Origin: Mansonella perstans
Taxonomy: Eukaryota > Nematoda > Chromadorea > Rhabditida > Onchocercidae
NCBI GenBank assembly: GCA_037074765.1
Contig: JBAMDO010000569.1
Coordinates: forward strand, 248,001-312,000
Reading direction: 5' to 3'
DNA length: 64,000 nucleotides
Positions 12,580-24,667 of the stretch are shown here, one piece after another. Each line of letters begins with the position of its first letter. Position 1 is the first letter of the stretch. Under the pieces are notes generated by a model. The model had not been told where the DNA came from and made no database searches. It saw only the letters and a program-made list of their open reading frames with translations. A program made the translations under genes and the position numbers.

Positions 12580-15500
12580 ATGAACAGAATGATAGAGCAA
12601 TTTTTGATATTTTTCCTGCTATGGTTGCAAAGAGTTATCGGTATTGGCTTTCATGATATTCCGGGAAATTATTGTTCGAAGCGATCACCAACATGTTGCC
12701 CCAATCGTGATGACCAATGCACGATGCCAATCCTAGAAAATCATCTCTGTTATTGTGATATGTTTTGTGACCGAGGCGAATATGGCAATGATTGCTGTCC
12801 AGATTTCAAGGCGATTTGCCGTTACAGTCCTAAAATATTACCACGAGGTCAGGTAATTTGTAGAAGATAGTGCAAAAAAATTTTACAAGCCTGCTCATTT
12901 TCTTGCACATTATTTCTTGTACACATAAACACACAACATATTATATATATATGCACAATGATAATTTTGCACTGTCAATGAAACGTATCTTTTTTAATCA
13001 ATGGATTCTTTATTAATTTAATTTTTATTTAAAAAAATTTTTAACATCAGCAGTTTTATGAAAGTGCTAATCAGATTATCAGTTTATTGATCTATTTTAC
13101 TTTAGTAAATTTCGGTCAATCAAATTTGTTTACTTAACATATTTTCATTTTCAATTTCATTTTAAATTTCAATTTTTTTCTTGTAATAATGAGCAACAAC
13201 AAGAAAAACTATTGTGGTAGCAATTGATAGTAGAAATTTTGTGATGATAGATAAAGTTTAGTTTTTTAGTTGCTAAGAATAAGTATTCCAAATTTACATT
13301 TGAAATATATGATGACTGAAAGTATGTGGAAGAGAAAGAATGAAGGAGAAAAATAGAGAGAGGACTTGTCACATACTCGTTACATTGAATTGATGAATAT
13401 GAAATACTGTTAATTTTATAGTATTCAGATTGCATCCATAGCGGAATAATATATTCAGAAGCGGACACAATCACCAAAAATTGCAATAAATGGTTCATTT
13501 TTTGCTTTATTCTTTTTTTTCACATTAAATTTTTCACATAATTGTTAACAAAATTTTTGTACTTTAAGGAAATAAAAAAAATCCAAAAGGATTTTGTCAA
13601 TTGGAGAAATGAGATAAGAAAAAACCAAAGTGTTTGTAGCAAAATGCGAATCAATTTAAATGTATATTTTTTTGTGAATTTACTAATGTGTGGAAGATAA
13701 TTAGTTAAGGTGAAAATACTTCATCACTGCAGATTTTAAATAAACATAGTTATGGAATCTTTTGTATGTTTTATGAGTAAGACGCAAAGTTTAAAACGAT
13801 TAAATAAAGTGTTTTTCCAAGTCATTTAATCAATCAGTTGAAGCTCTATTGGAAAAAAAGCTTTTTTTTTTTTTTGAAAACCCTTCATTTGTTTACGTTT
13901 CCTGCCTTTAATTTGATTTCGATAAGAAATAGTGAGAGGTGAGACAATTAGAAATGGTGAGACGATTAATGAACTTTATAAAAATTAGAAAGGAAAAAAT
14001 TGAAGTTTTTGAAAAAAATCAAATTAATGAACTACCAAAATTGAAGGAAAAATTAGCCTATCAAAAGGTCAACCAGATCGATGACATTGCTCAGTGTCAA
14101 AATATCCATCAAATAGAATGCTTTTCTTTGAATTAGTACTAAGTGGTAAATTGATAATTCTGATAATTTGCTAGAACTAAGCAAATCTCGTGCCTCATTT
14201 CAATTTGTTTCACTTCAATGAGATGTGCAGAAAACTTTTTTCCTCTTTTTACTTAAGGTGACAAATGAGATAATAGAAGAACAGTTATCCATTAAAAAAT
14301 TTATTGGACCATGGCGATTTAATTGAAACATTTAGATTTTAAATTTCATTTATAATGGAAAGTAAAGTTCCTACCTAAACTTACCCGTCCTTAATGGATT
14401 ATCTATTGTCTTTTTATTACTTTATAGAAAAACACGCACAAATCACGTACAAAGACTAAAACCTTTTACGTAGAGAAAAATCTTTGAACATTGTTGATTA
14501 CCGTTTTAAAAATCCGTACATTCTTCTTTTCCATTCTTCTCATTGAGCCCTTGTTGTTATTGCATTTAACATGCAATGAAATTTGAGCAACAAATAGTTT
14601 GATTATTTAAATTGTATCAGAAATTTGAATTATTGATCTATGCATTTATTTTATTGACCTGGAATGCAACAGAAAGTAGTTTATTAGCTAAATCATACTG
14701 ATCGATATCCATGTGGCGTCATTTCTGAAATCAATGAGTCAAGGCAATACACATATTTATTTCAACTTGATCTGATACACAGATTTCCATTTTTCATCTC
14801 TTACCAGTATATTAATGATATATTAATTGCAACAAATATTAAAATTTGCAGTACATGCACTGGGAAGCAGTGGAAATGCGATGATGAACTGTGTTTGATT
14901 CAGGAAGATTTATTGTTGAAAATTCAAAGTGAAAGATATACGTTAGTCATTTACTGTTGAAAATTCAAAACTGATAATACTCCATTGCATTTTATAGAAA
15001 ACTTTATAGAAAAAGTCTTATTATGCGATGTTGCGTGAGTAGTGAAGAATTTCTCTCTTTTTGATTTCGGTTAACTTTATTAGATCAAAAACTTAAATGC
15101 CATAGTTTGCATCAATTATCTTCTCATTAGTGGTACAAAAGATTTCCTTTACTAACTGATTATAATTCATACATTAAAATGAGACTCGAGGCTTTGAAGC
15201 AAAATAAAATTAATTCCCATCTAACCTGTAACTTTAACAGATTACTGAAAAAAGCAACCTGTAGATTTTATTTGATCAAAAACTAAATATAAAACTTAAA
15301 CACTCGTATTTTAAATATCATTTGTTCGCTTAGTTTTGCAATACAAAGTAATTCACACTATAAAAGGATGAAAATTTCAAGAATTTAAACTAATTTTTTT
15401 CCTCTTTGAAAAAACCTGAAACAAATATTTTTGAATAAGGACGAGAACACTTCAAAATTTTACTATGCATCGTTAAAAAAACCGTTAATACTTAGATAGT

Positions 15501-18425
15501 CCGGCAATGAAATGCTAACTGGCAACCAGTCACCCACTAATCAAGTTAAAGAACATAGAGAGGAGTCAAAAAAGTTTAAAAAAAGGAAAAAAAAAGTTAA
15601 ATTTTGATGCATGTTCAATTCAAAATACTTCAGTTTTGTTGACAGCAAGTTAAAAGATCATTTGTTTCGTTTTGAAATTGATTGTTGCAGAAATATCATT
15701 CTCAGCGACCTTCAAAAATTATTCATTTACCATTAAATTGTATTAAATACAGTAAATTCTAAAAATGAAAAAAACTGTATTTTTTTAAAAATATTTCGGA
15801 AAGTCACAAACTAAACAGTGGACTATTTTTTATAATGATATGTCCCATTCGAAGGAATTTTGTGGTCTTCATTTTATTTAATCAATGCAAATAAAACTGG
15901 ATTTGTTAAAATTCACTTCCTCTTCATCAAATTATTGGCAAATTGCCCTCTTTCTTCAAAATATCAATAATTCAATGAATTTTCACTCATTTTTTTCTTT
16001 CAGTACGTTCTTAATCATTTACACTTTTGAAAGTAACAAGGAAAAATCATAAATTGATATTGAAATATACAACTAATCAGTATGGATAGAGGTTATTAAT
16101 ATTTCATTAACTATAATTCAATATGTTCAATTGAAATTGTTGTTTAAGTTTAATAAAATATTGCATAAGACGATAAGCTTGTAATTAAGAAAATTAGAGA
16201 AATATTTTGTTTGTATCAGATGGTCTGCAAGAAATTACTCGCAATTTTGGGGACGTACATTGAAAGACGGAATAGATCGCCGTCTTGGTACACTTTTGCC
16301 GGAACGAAGTGTTCAGGTATTACTTATCTATCAGTTTTTTTATTTATGACATAATTAATATCTTGTTATTTTAATCTTTTGCATCATTTTTTGCTTTTAT
16401 TCCTTTTAATGGTATTATTTTCATTGTTTTTTAAACTATTTTCTGAGTCATTTAATTGCATTATATTTTCTCTTATTTCCATTTCCAATATTTTCGACTA
16501 TAAGACTTCTTCCTGCATCAAAATATTTTTAGAAGAAACGATCAAGAATTTGTTGAAAAAGTTTAGACAATTAAAACTTCGCCCATTTCAGAATATGAAT
16601 GAAATAATTATTAAACCACGAGAATTGCCACGAAGCTTTGATGCACGACAGAAATGGCCTAGCTTCATACATTCAATTCAGGACCAAGGAGATTGCGCCA
16701 GGTATCTAGTACAACAATGTAGAATCTTCAATTCTTATACTTCATCTTTGCTCTTTAATTTTTTTCAGATGGAATTCTTGGCACGTAAATTTGTTTCTAA
16801 TGCTGAAATTAAATCAAAATTTTTGATTGGAATGATTTCAGTATTTTTCTTAAATTTCCTCACTTAAATTCACTCATTCAACACTTCACTTTGCAGTTCA
16901 TGGGCGCTATCGACAGCAGCTACATCATCCGATCGTCTAGCGGTAATAACGGACGGTCGACAAAATGTTTTACTTTCAGCTCAACAAATTCTGTCGTGTA
17001 ATCAACATCGACAAAAAGGCTGTGAAGGTGGTTATATTGACAGAGCCTGGTGGTATATTCGAAAATTTGGGTCCGTTTTCATTCTGCAAAAATATCGCCT
17101 AACGGAAATAAATCTTTTCAGAAATTTTATTTCATTTAATTTGATTAGACAAAAATCATAATCTTTTACAGAGTGGTAAGCGAAGAATGTTATCCATATG
17201 TAAGTGGAATTACAAAAACGCCGGAAAAATGCTATATACAGAAATCTAAGCATGCCAGTGAGCAGCAGTGTCCAAGTGGACATTTTAATTCACGGGTGTA
17301 TCGTACCACACCATCCTACAGGTAGAACAAGTAAACATTTCTTTTTTTTTTTTTTTTTTGAAAATTTGGACAAAGCCAGCTTTGAAATTCAATGATTTTA
17401 AAATTTCAACACACATTTTTTACAAGTTTCAGAGTTTCAAACAGGGAGAAAGATATTATGTCAGAAATATTAACAAATGGCCCTGTTCAAGCAACTTTTC
17501 TTGTTCACGGAGATTTCTTCATGTATAGGTAAATAAAAAATCATTTTGTTGATAAGATTCTATCATTTATGAAATTTCTATTCCAACTTATTGTTGAGCA
17601 ATCAAAAGGACTGGAATCTTTATCAAAGGAATGAGATATTTTAAAAATTTATGCAGTTAAAAAGACAAGTTCTAATTTACTTAGTAATAAAAATATCCTG
17701 AATATCATTTGTTGATTACTATGACTATTATGGAAAATGCTATAGAGCTGAAAAGAATTTGTAACTCTCTTTTGACATTTCAAATGACTACAAATGCTAA
17801 TCATTAATTTCAAATAAAACAACATTTAAATGTTCAGTGGTGGGGTTTACAAGCATTTACCAACATCTGGAGACGAGGTCAAAGGTTATCATTCAGCACG
17901 ACTTCTTGGGTAAATCTTTTTATTAAATCTTAACGAGAAATTGCCAAATTATTCCAGGAATAAATAAATTATGAAACCAACAGTGAGTTATTATCATAAA
18001 TATTTACGGTATTTCATAATTTTTCAGGATGTGACTCAAATCATCTTCTTTCTAAGTGAATTAATAGATTATTATTTTAGTATTTTTTAAGTTCTGCTGA
18101 TTCTTTACAATGGCCAAAAAAAATTCAAAAGTATTGCCAACGAATGTTTCATTTTATTCAATTCAACAATTTAAAAAAAAAAAAAAAAAATGAATAAATT
18201 TTTAGATGGGGTGAAGATTTCTCAACAGGATTACCGGTGAAGTATTGGATTGCTGCTAATTCCTGGGGTTTAAATTGGGGCGAAAATGGTACATTTCGTA
18301 TTTTACGTGGAGAAAATCATTGTGAAATTGAGTCGTTTGTAATCGGTGCATGGGGTAAAGGATTAAAAAAGCGTCGACGCTTACTAAAATTACGAAAAAT
18401 GCGGCGACAATTGAAAATGCTATAA
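12580..18425 (+). CDS. TINAG-like secreted protein with inactive cathepsin-B-like domain
   Basis: Extracellular matrix-type glycoprotein of the tubulointerstitial nephritis antigen family. Exons: 12580-12852, 14852-14941, 16220-16316, 16592-16701, 16897-17070, 17172-17321, 17433-17528, 17838-17909 and 18206-18425. The start is followed by a hydrophobic signal peptide (about residues 1-22). Residues about 30-80 are a Cys-rich somatomedin-B-like module ([16 protein letters not shown]). The second exon gives [14 protein letters not shown], typical of the family before the protease-like part. In the C1 domain the active-site stretch reads [14 protein letters not shown], so the nucleophile Cys is Ser, as in TINAG proteins. 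[11 protein letters not shown] and AANSWG keep the His and Asn. The tail is strongly basic (KKRRRLLK). The first and second exons do not match in phase (0 versus 2), so a small exon between 12853 and 14851 is missing from this model. All later junctions agree. Visible length is about 427 residues, close to the family's usual length. Confidence 0.93.
12853..14851 (+). other. Intron region of the TINAG-like gene, expected to hide one small exon
   Basis: The splice phases of the flanking exons differ, and family members have about 20 extra residues (a Cys-containing segment) at this point. An exon whose length leaves remainder 2 on division by 3 is therefore expected. I could not identify it. 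The open frames 13169-13498 (-) and 13939-14136 (+) look unrelated. Confidence 0.6.
14942..16219 (+). other. 1.3-kb intron of the TINAG-like gene
   Basis: The flanking exons agree in phase (AC at 14940-14941 joins A at 16220 to give Thr before Trp). It is AT-rich with no recognisable embedded feature. Confidence 0.8.
17529..17837 (+). other. Intron of the TINAG-like gene
   Basis: A 309-bp intron between two in-phase exons of the cathepsin-B-like domain. Nothing further is seen in it. Confidence 0.85.
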
Positions 18426-18606
18426 TTTTTCACCAGTCTTTCTTTGATAATTAATTTCATTTCTCTCTTTCTCTTTCTCTCACAAACCACTGCCTTTCTG
18501 GTCTTTCATGAAATGCTTTCATTCATTCCAAAAAAAAAAAAAAAAAAAAAACATTATAGTCCATATCTTTTAAATTCCTTAAAAACAATTTAATTAGCGA
18601 TAGCAA

Positions 18607-18612
18607 AATAAA
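18607..18612 (+). terminator. Candidate polyadenylation signal of the TINAG-like gene
   Basis: AATAAA lies about 180 nt after the stop codon. It follows a pyrimidine-rich CTCTTT tract and a 20-nt oligo-A run at about 18532-18551. Confidence 0.4.
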
Positions 18613-20889
18613 AAAGGAAAATTCTTTTTTATTTATAAAAGATTTTTTGATTTATTCTAACTTTAAATTTCTAATTAAGATTGAGCATCATCGTGATTAT
18701 TAAAAGTATGTTTTAAAATTGAAATAATAAAGAAGAAATGTAATTATCACTTATCAAAAGGCACATTTTGCATGAGTAATATCATTTTCATGATAGGATA
18801 TTGTAGTTTGGAAAGCCATTAAATTTATTAACTAGCATGAAGATAATGTGATAATTGTGTCTTTCTGAAACAGTATTAAAGAATGAATGAAGCAATTACA
18901 ACAACCATCAACATCATAGATTCTTGAGTTTTGTCAATTTCTACATTCCAAATTTGCTACATTGACCCAAAAGTTAACCCAGATCCAATGACCAAAATGT
19001 CAACCATTGGTTATTTGCACTTATTCACTGCTATCATTTTTTGTACCACTTGTTATCACTTTATCATTATTGCTGCCATAATGTAGTGCTTTGTTTTGTG
19101 ATGAGGCTTACTGAATGAATGAATATTTCTGAATAGGTCAGCTATAACATTTTCGTTTTATTTACTTTATATAGAACTGTGTGCTTTAATTAAGAATATT
19201 AATTATAGTTCATTACGTAATTAATAGAAAGTAAAAATATCAAAAGTAAAAGCTTACTTTGTCTTATTATGCCAATGTGATTTATTTATGGGACAAAGTA
19301 AATTCAATTTTCTGATGTAAAACAAAAGTATGTCTTTTGTAGCCTAAAAAATTCTAAAGTAGGCTTTGCAAATAAGTCATAAAATCCTAAAGAAAAAGCT
19401 GTGTATCCAAAAGTAATTCCATTGAAACTTTAAAATCCCCAACAAACAAAACCTCAAATTTGTTTTTCCGCTCTAATAAACGAAACTATTTAATTTCACT
19501 GAATACCACTTATTCGTTCAATCAATGGAACACTTTTGGTGGAGCAGATACATACGAAAGATCAATCATTCATAATAATGTTTAGCTTTGATAATTAAAA
19601 TGTGTTTGAAAAAGATTGACCGAAAATTATTTTATTGCTTTAAATTACTGAATTTATACGTTACCAATTTATCGAAGTACTGTTGCAAATTGACCTCCAA
19701 ATTAGCATTTTGAAAGTTTTATGGAGCGAAATTTCCAAAAAATCGTTGGAATATCCCAGTACTTCCCATGAAGACTATGTATCTGTGAAAACCTTAAAAT
19801 GCAAATTAAGAAGAATTTCTTGAAATTATAATGAATTAATAGTTTTCTTCTTCACACTATAACCATTCTTTCCGTAAACAGATTGTTACATCACTGAAAT
19901 GATTGAATAATCTTTCACGAATATAAAACCAAATTTTAATATAATTCAAATAAGAAATAAAAAAAATTTGGGTCATAAAAATCCGGAATTAAACTAAGTT
20001 TATAAGTAATCAAAAAATAAAATACATTTTAAGTAGAAATACGATATTTTTTATGATCTAGAAGAGTAAAATGCTCGAAGAACAAATCATTGCAATGTGT
20101 TAAGGAAAGAAATCTCACCTCAAAGTATATTGTTAATATAATTTGACTGAATTATTTTTCAAATTTGCGAAATCCACATTTTTATTCGGAAGTTCAGAAA
20201 AAAGATTTAATTGCTCTACAATATTATTTTCATTTCATTGATTTATTTGCCATAATTTAATTTTCGTCACTTTTTGTCAAACATTTTAACTAAGTGTCAA
20301 CTTTTATTAAAATAACTTCAAATCAGTAAAACGAAACAAACGAAAACATCTAATGTTTCAGTTATTGAAGTTGTGAACTGTTCGTTGCTTCCGTCGATAC
20401 CAGAAAGGTAACATATCGGTGGCGAATTTGCAACTGTTAAGCAACTAATTTACAAATTTGCAAATAATGAAATTGCAACCATATTTTCAATTTTCCAGTT
20501 GTTAATATCCGAGGAAACTCGTTTGTTTTTTATAAAAGGAAAGACACAACAAGAGTAATGCCAGTTCATCGAGAAAAAATAGACGTAATTAATAATTCAT
20601 AATTAATGAACGTAATTAGTAATTTCTACCAATTTCTTTTTTTTTCATAGTATTAGTTTATTAAATATCTACTAAAAATCAACTGTATCTTATTTTTATA
20701 TGCGTTAATTTTGAATATTTCATTGATAATAACTTGATAAATTTTTCATTAATATATGGCCAACACTTTAATTAAATTTTTTTATTAAATAAATTCCATC
20801 CATAAAAAATAAAATTTGAAAAAGATTTGGAAATGACTCGAAATTTTTTTATTTTTTCAAATCATCATGCAAATAAGTATTGATCATAT

Positions 20890-21290
20890 ATAATAAATGT
20901 AGCATTGTTTACAGTTGTTATCAGACAGTTATCATCCAGTTATTTCGGCGCCGCTGTTTATTCATTTTTGTTTGATAACTTAAAAAGAGAGGCCTTGGTA
21001 GCTATTTTTTAACTCTTTACTCGCATGTCTAATACATAGAGATAAATATCAGTTTGTTCATAGAAAATGACTCTAAATGTCCAGATTCCAGTATTTATTT
21101 CATTTCAAGTAATTTTTTAAAAATTCATTTGAATTTTCAACATATATATCTTCTGTCCAATCTTTTTATCCTTGTATTTCACAATAACCTAATTTATATT
21201 GTATGAATCAGTTGTTCTTATCAGATGAGTCATTTTTCACAAATCATCTGTGGAAAGCTAAAAAAATAATTTGTTATCAGGAAGTGACAA
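20890..21290 (+). promoter_or_regulatory. Cluster of GATA-type motifs upstream of the beta-lactamase-like gene
   Basis: TTATCA or TGATAA hexamers occur about five times, near 20921, 20934, 20971, 21219 and 21274, within 520 bp of the ATG at 21409. In nematodes this motif is bound by intestinal ELT-type GATA factors. AT-rich DNA yields such hexamers by chance, so the call is tentative. Confidence 0.25.
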
Positions 21291-21408
21291 AATTTGAAGT
21301 GATAAAATTTGCCATTCTCTTAAATGAAATGCTTAATTGCATCTATGTCATAGCAAAGTTCCCCATCACTTCATATTTTTTTACATTTTTTATCTTTGAA
21401 CTATCAAA

Positions 21409-24400
21409 ATGCTTTTCTCGAAAAAATTTCATTTTATCACCGTTGCTATTATCACCTATGCTGTTTACATCTATATTAATAATAACTTGTACACGAAGTT
21501 ACCAGTGCATTTTGATTTCATCACAATCGATGATCGATTTAAGTTGATTTCGAACATTTTTAGGTTTGTTTCTTTTCACATTTATTCCAGAATAATTTTG
21601 ATTGAAATAATTTCTAAAGTTAATGATCAAATTTCATATAATTGCAATTGTATAACCAAACTTTAATAGCGAAACGATTGAAATGAAATTTGATTAGTTA
21701 TTTCAGTAAGTCTTATTAATTCGCTTTTGCAACCTACTCTTAATTTGACCAAAAAATTTAATGAGTAAATAGTAACATGAAATTCTAATAATTAACAATA
21801 AAATATCGAGTCACTGAAACTTTGCAGGGAAAATTTTGTGGATGGCTGGGAACGAAGTGGTGCAGCGTTAACTGTTTACTTTAAAGATCAGAAAGTCCTG
21901 GATATCTGGGGCGGGTATGCAGATGTGCAAGCAGCTAGGAAATGGCAAATGGTAAAAGTTACCGTATTAGCAAATTTTAAATTTTTGCTGAATTTCGCGG
22001 TAATAATCAAAATGTCTGAGGAGATTTTATCTGCTGATAACACATACTTAATCAATCAAAGTACAAATAAAATTAATCAGAATGATATAAACTATCAAAT
22101 TATCAATTTCAGGACACAATCACTTCAACATTTTCATGCTTGAAAAGTGTAATGACATTATGCATTGCAATGCTTATCGAACGTAAGTTAGCAAATTACG
22201 ATGATCTGATTATCAAATATTGGCCTCGTTTTGGTGATAATGGCAAAGCTAATATTACTATACAAATGTTATTATCACATAAGGTATGATATTAAAAACC
22301 AAGTTGTGAACAATTTGAAGCGAAAAGCTGTTTTGCCTGGAATACAAATTTTATTTAACTTGTAGTAGTACTACATTTATAGATTTTCGTTAACAAGAGT
22401 ATAAGCACATAGCAGATGATAAGCAATTAGTAAAAAAGGATGGTAAATTAAAATTGAACAGGAGTAAAACTCTAAACCTATTATAGGAGGGAAAGGGAGA
22501 GGGAAATAATGGTACATGCAAGCATAATTATTGAGCAAGGGAATTTCGGAAGCATAGTTACACGACAAGAAAAGATAAGTAAAGCACACAATGTTTGGGT
22601 AACGAATTATTGTCTGGAAATATTCTCATAAGTGTGACACTATTTGAATTACAATGTTCATATTATAAATTTTTACTTACAATACATTTCGATTGTTTTT
22701 ATGCTACAAATTATTTGCTACAAAGTTTCGAGACAGTACCATCCAAATTAAATTCGACATTTTTTTGCATTTTGTAAATCCAAATAATTGCTCCACTATT
22801 TAATTGCTGTGAAAAATGGATTATCACTAGCGTAAAAAGTTTTGTTTAGGCAGGTTTGACTCATTTGAACAAGCCAGTTAGTTTAGAAAATGCCGCCAAC
22901 CATCATGCAATGAGGTATGTAGTTTGTGTATGCGAAAATAAGTCTTAGATTCAGAATCAATTAACGAGATGTTCAAAAATCCGGAATTAGTCAACATATC
23001 AAAATCAGAAATACTCCTTTTTCCTTTTTTTAATCCTGTTGAATAAAACAAGAAAGAATATTTTATACTAAGAAAAATATTTGTCTCACAGGAAAATCTT
23101 CGAAAAAGAGCAACCGAAACGGCCATTAAGAGAAGAATCCGGTTGTTATGCTTCCTTATTCTACTGGCTAATCGATGAACTAATCCGACACATCGATAAA
23201 CAAAAACGTGGCATACAACAATTTTTTCATGACGAAATAGCATCTAAGTTTGGTATGCAACACAAATATTGGATATTTTCTTCAGATAACGGAAAAACAA
23301 ATTTTCAATTTCAGAAATTGATTATTCGATTGGTCTAACGATGACAGAAGAATATCGAGTAGCCAGAATAACAGTGCCTTCCTGGCTTGATCTTCTCAGT
23401 GAAATTTATCACAATCCATATTTAATGCAGACTTTCTTGTTTCAATTTTCCATATTTAAAGTATATGCTCTTCTGAAATTTGACGCTTATATCATCTGGA
23501 ATTACCGAAGTTCACTTCTTGAATATGACCATATAATACACATAGGAAAACTAGTCCTTTATTAATTCAACTTTATCATCAAGTTTGAGCCTGATTTCAT
23601 GCGAATATTATCACTTTTAAATTTAACTTAATATTTCAGATTATTGCAGGACTCAAGAATCTATAAAGTGATGGACAATTTTGAATGGTTAGATCCAACT
23701 ACGCCACTACAAATCAACAATCCAAATTTTCATCACTTATTGTATCATGGATTTGGTAATGCGCGAAGTTTGGCAGAGATATTTCATTTGGTCAGATGAT
23801 TATAAATATGTTTGGTAGATTATTACAGTATTCGGAAGCGCAAATTTCATTTCGCAATAAATAAATTAAATTGTGTTATTTCAGAAGAATTATTGTGATA
23901 TTTCTGCATTCTTATTTCTAAAATGTGTCACAAGCAATTACTTCACAATTATAATTGGATTGACCCAAATTTTGAAATTGCTTTTGATTATTAAATTCAT
24001 TAATTACTCTGTAATGTTTTATTGCAGTTATCAACAGGCAAACTGTTATCATCTTCAACTCAATCGCTTTTGAAGGAAGTTTACGATAACAATACGGATT
24101 TATGCGTAATTAAACATTTAGCAAGAATCGTCGGCTTCCTAATTTCTATCGATCAATCAAAGGTTTTTATAAAATTTTCCGGAAGACTTAAATTTCAAAT
24201 GTAACATTCCATTTAAATAGTCGCATTTTGAAGCGATTTTATTTCAATTAGCATTTTGAAGAAGTTTTATATCAATTCATTAAGCACCTTCTCAGATGAC
24301 AATTGCACATGGTCAATCGGGCTTTGCATACGGTCATTCGGGCTTCGGATGTCAACAGGTCATTCACGACAATCGATATAATCTCACAATTGCTTATGTC

Positions 24401-24499
24401 ACAAATGCTATTAAAATTGGCGTTTACGATCAATGTCGTACTTATATTCGCTTGCAGAAGGCTATTTATGATATTATTGAGAAAATTAATGAAATTTAG
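21409..24499 (+). CDS. Serine beta-lactamase-like protein (LACTB/LACT family)
   Basis: A complete nine-exon gene of 433 residues: 21409-21563, 21828-21951, 22113-22283, 22850-22914, 23092-23252, 23315-23460, 23650-23790, 24028-24162 and 24296-24499. All junctions agree in phase. It belongs to the class-C beta-lactamase/esterase fold expanded in nematodes (LACT proteins). Residues about 7-25 are a hydrophobic signal anchor. FVDGWERSGAAL and DIWGGYAD open the domain. The nucleophile motif SxxK is SCLK (Ser101, Lys104). ITIQMLLSHKAGL follows, then Tyr191 in CYASLFYWLID as the YxN-like position. NARSLAEIF and a terminal GHSGFG (His380) give the HxG/KTG-equivalent. The start is the first Met of the open exon. 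The natural substrate is unknown for the family; peptidase or esterase activity is plausible. The acceptors at 22849 and 23649 were chosen for phase over nearby alternatives. The anchor, rather than a clear mitochondrial presequence, suggests a secretory or membrane location. Confidence 0.94.
22284..22849 (+). other. Intron of the beta-lactamase-like gene
   Basis: 566 bp between exons that agree in phase when AG at 22848-22849 is used as acceptor. The open frames inside it are intronic noise. Confidence 0.8.
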
Positions 24500-24661
24500 A
24501 ATTCATTATTTCCTAATATAAGGTATTATCAAGAATTAACGATGACAAAAATTTTTATCTATGATAGCATTGTTTTTGTTGATATTAATGATAATTATGC
24601 AATATATATCATAGGATAACGATAGCAATCAATTCGATTAATCGTAGTATCGATGACTTTC

Positions 24662-24667
24662 AATAAA
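24662..24667 (+). terminator. Candidate polyadenylation signal of the beta-lactamase-like gene
   Basis: AATAAA lies about 160 nt downstream of the stop codon at 24499. Confidence 0.4.

Larger units (their letters stand above)
18426..21408. other. Intergenic region, 3 kb, no gene seen
   Basis: No exon-like or RNA-like feature was recognised. The first part carries the 3' end of the TINAG-like transcript. The last 500 bp carry several TGATAA/TTATCA motifs and a rare GC-rich GGCGCC patch near 20946, and probably contain the promoter of the beta-lactamase-like gene. Confidence 0.65.

Noticed and set aside
22878..23243. 121-codon minus-strand frame
   Set aside because: It is antisense to two verified exons of the beta-lactamase-like gene and has no independent support.
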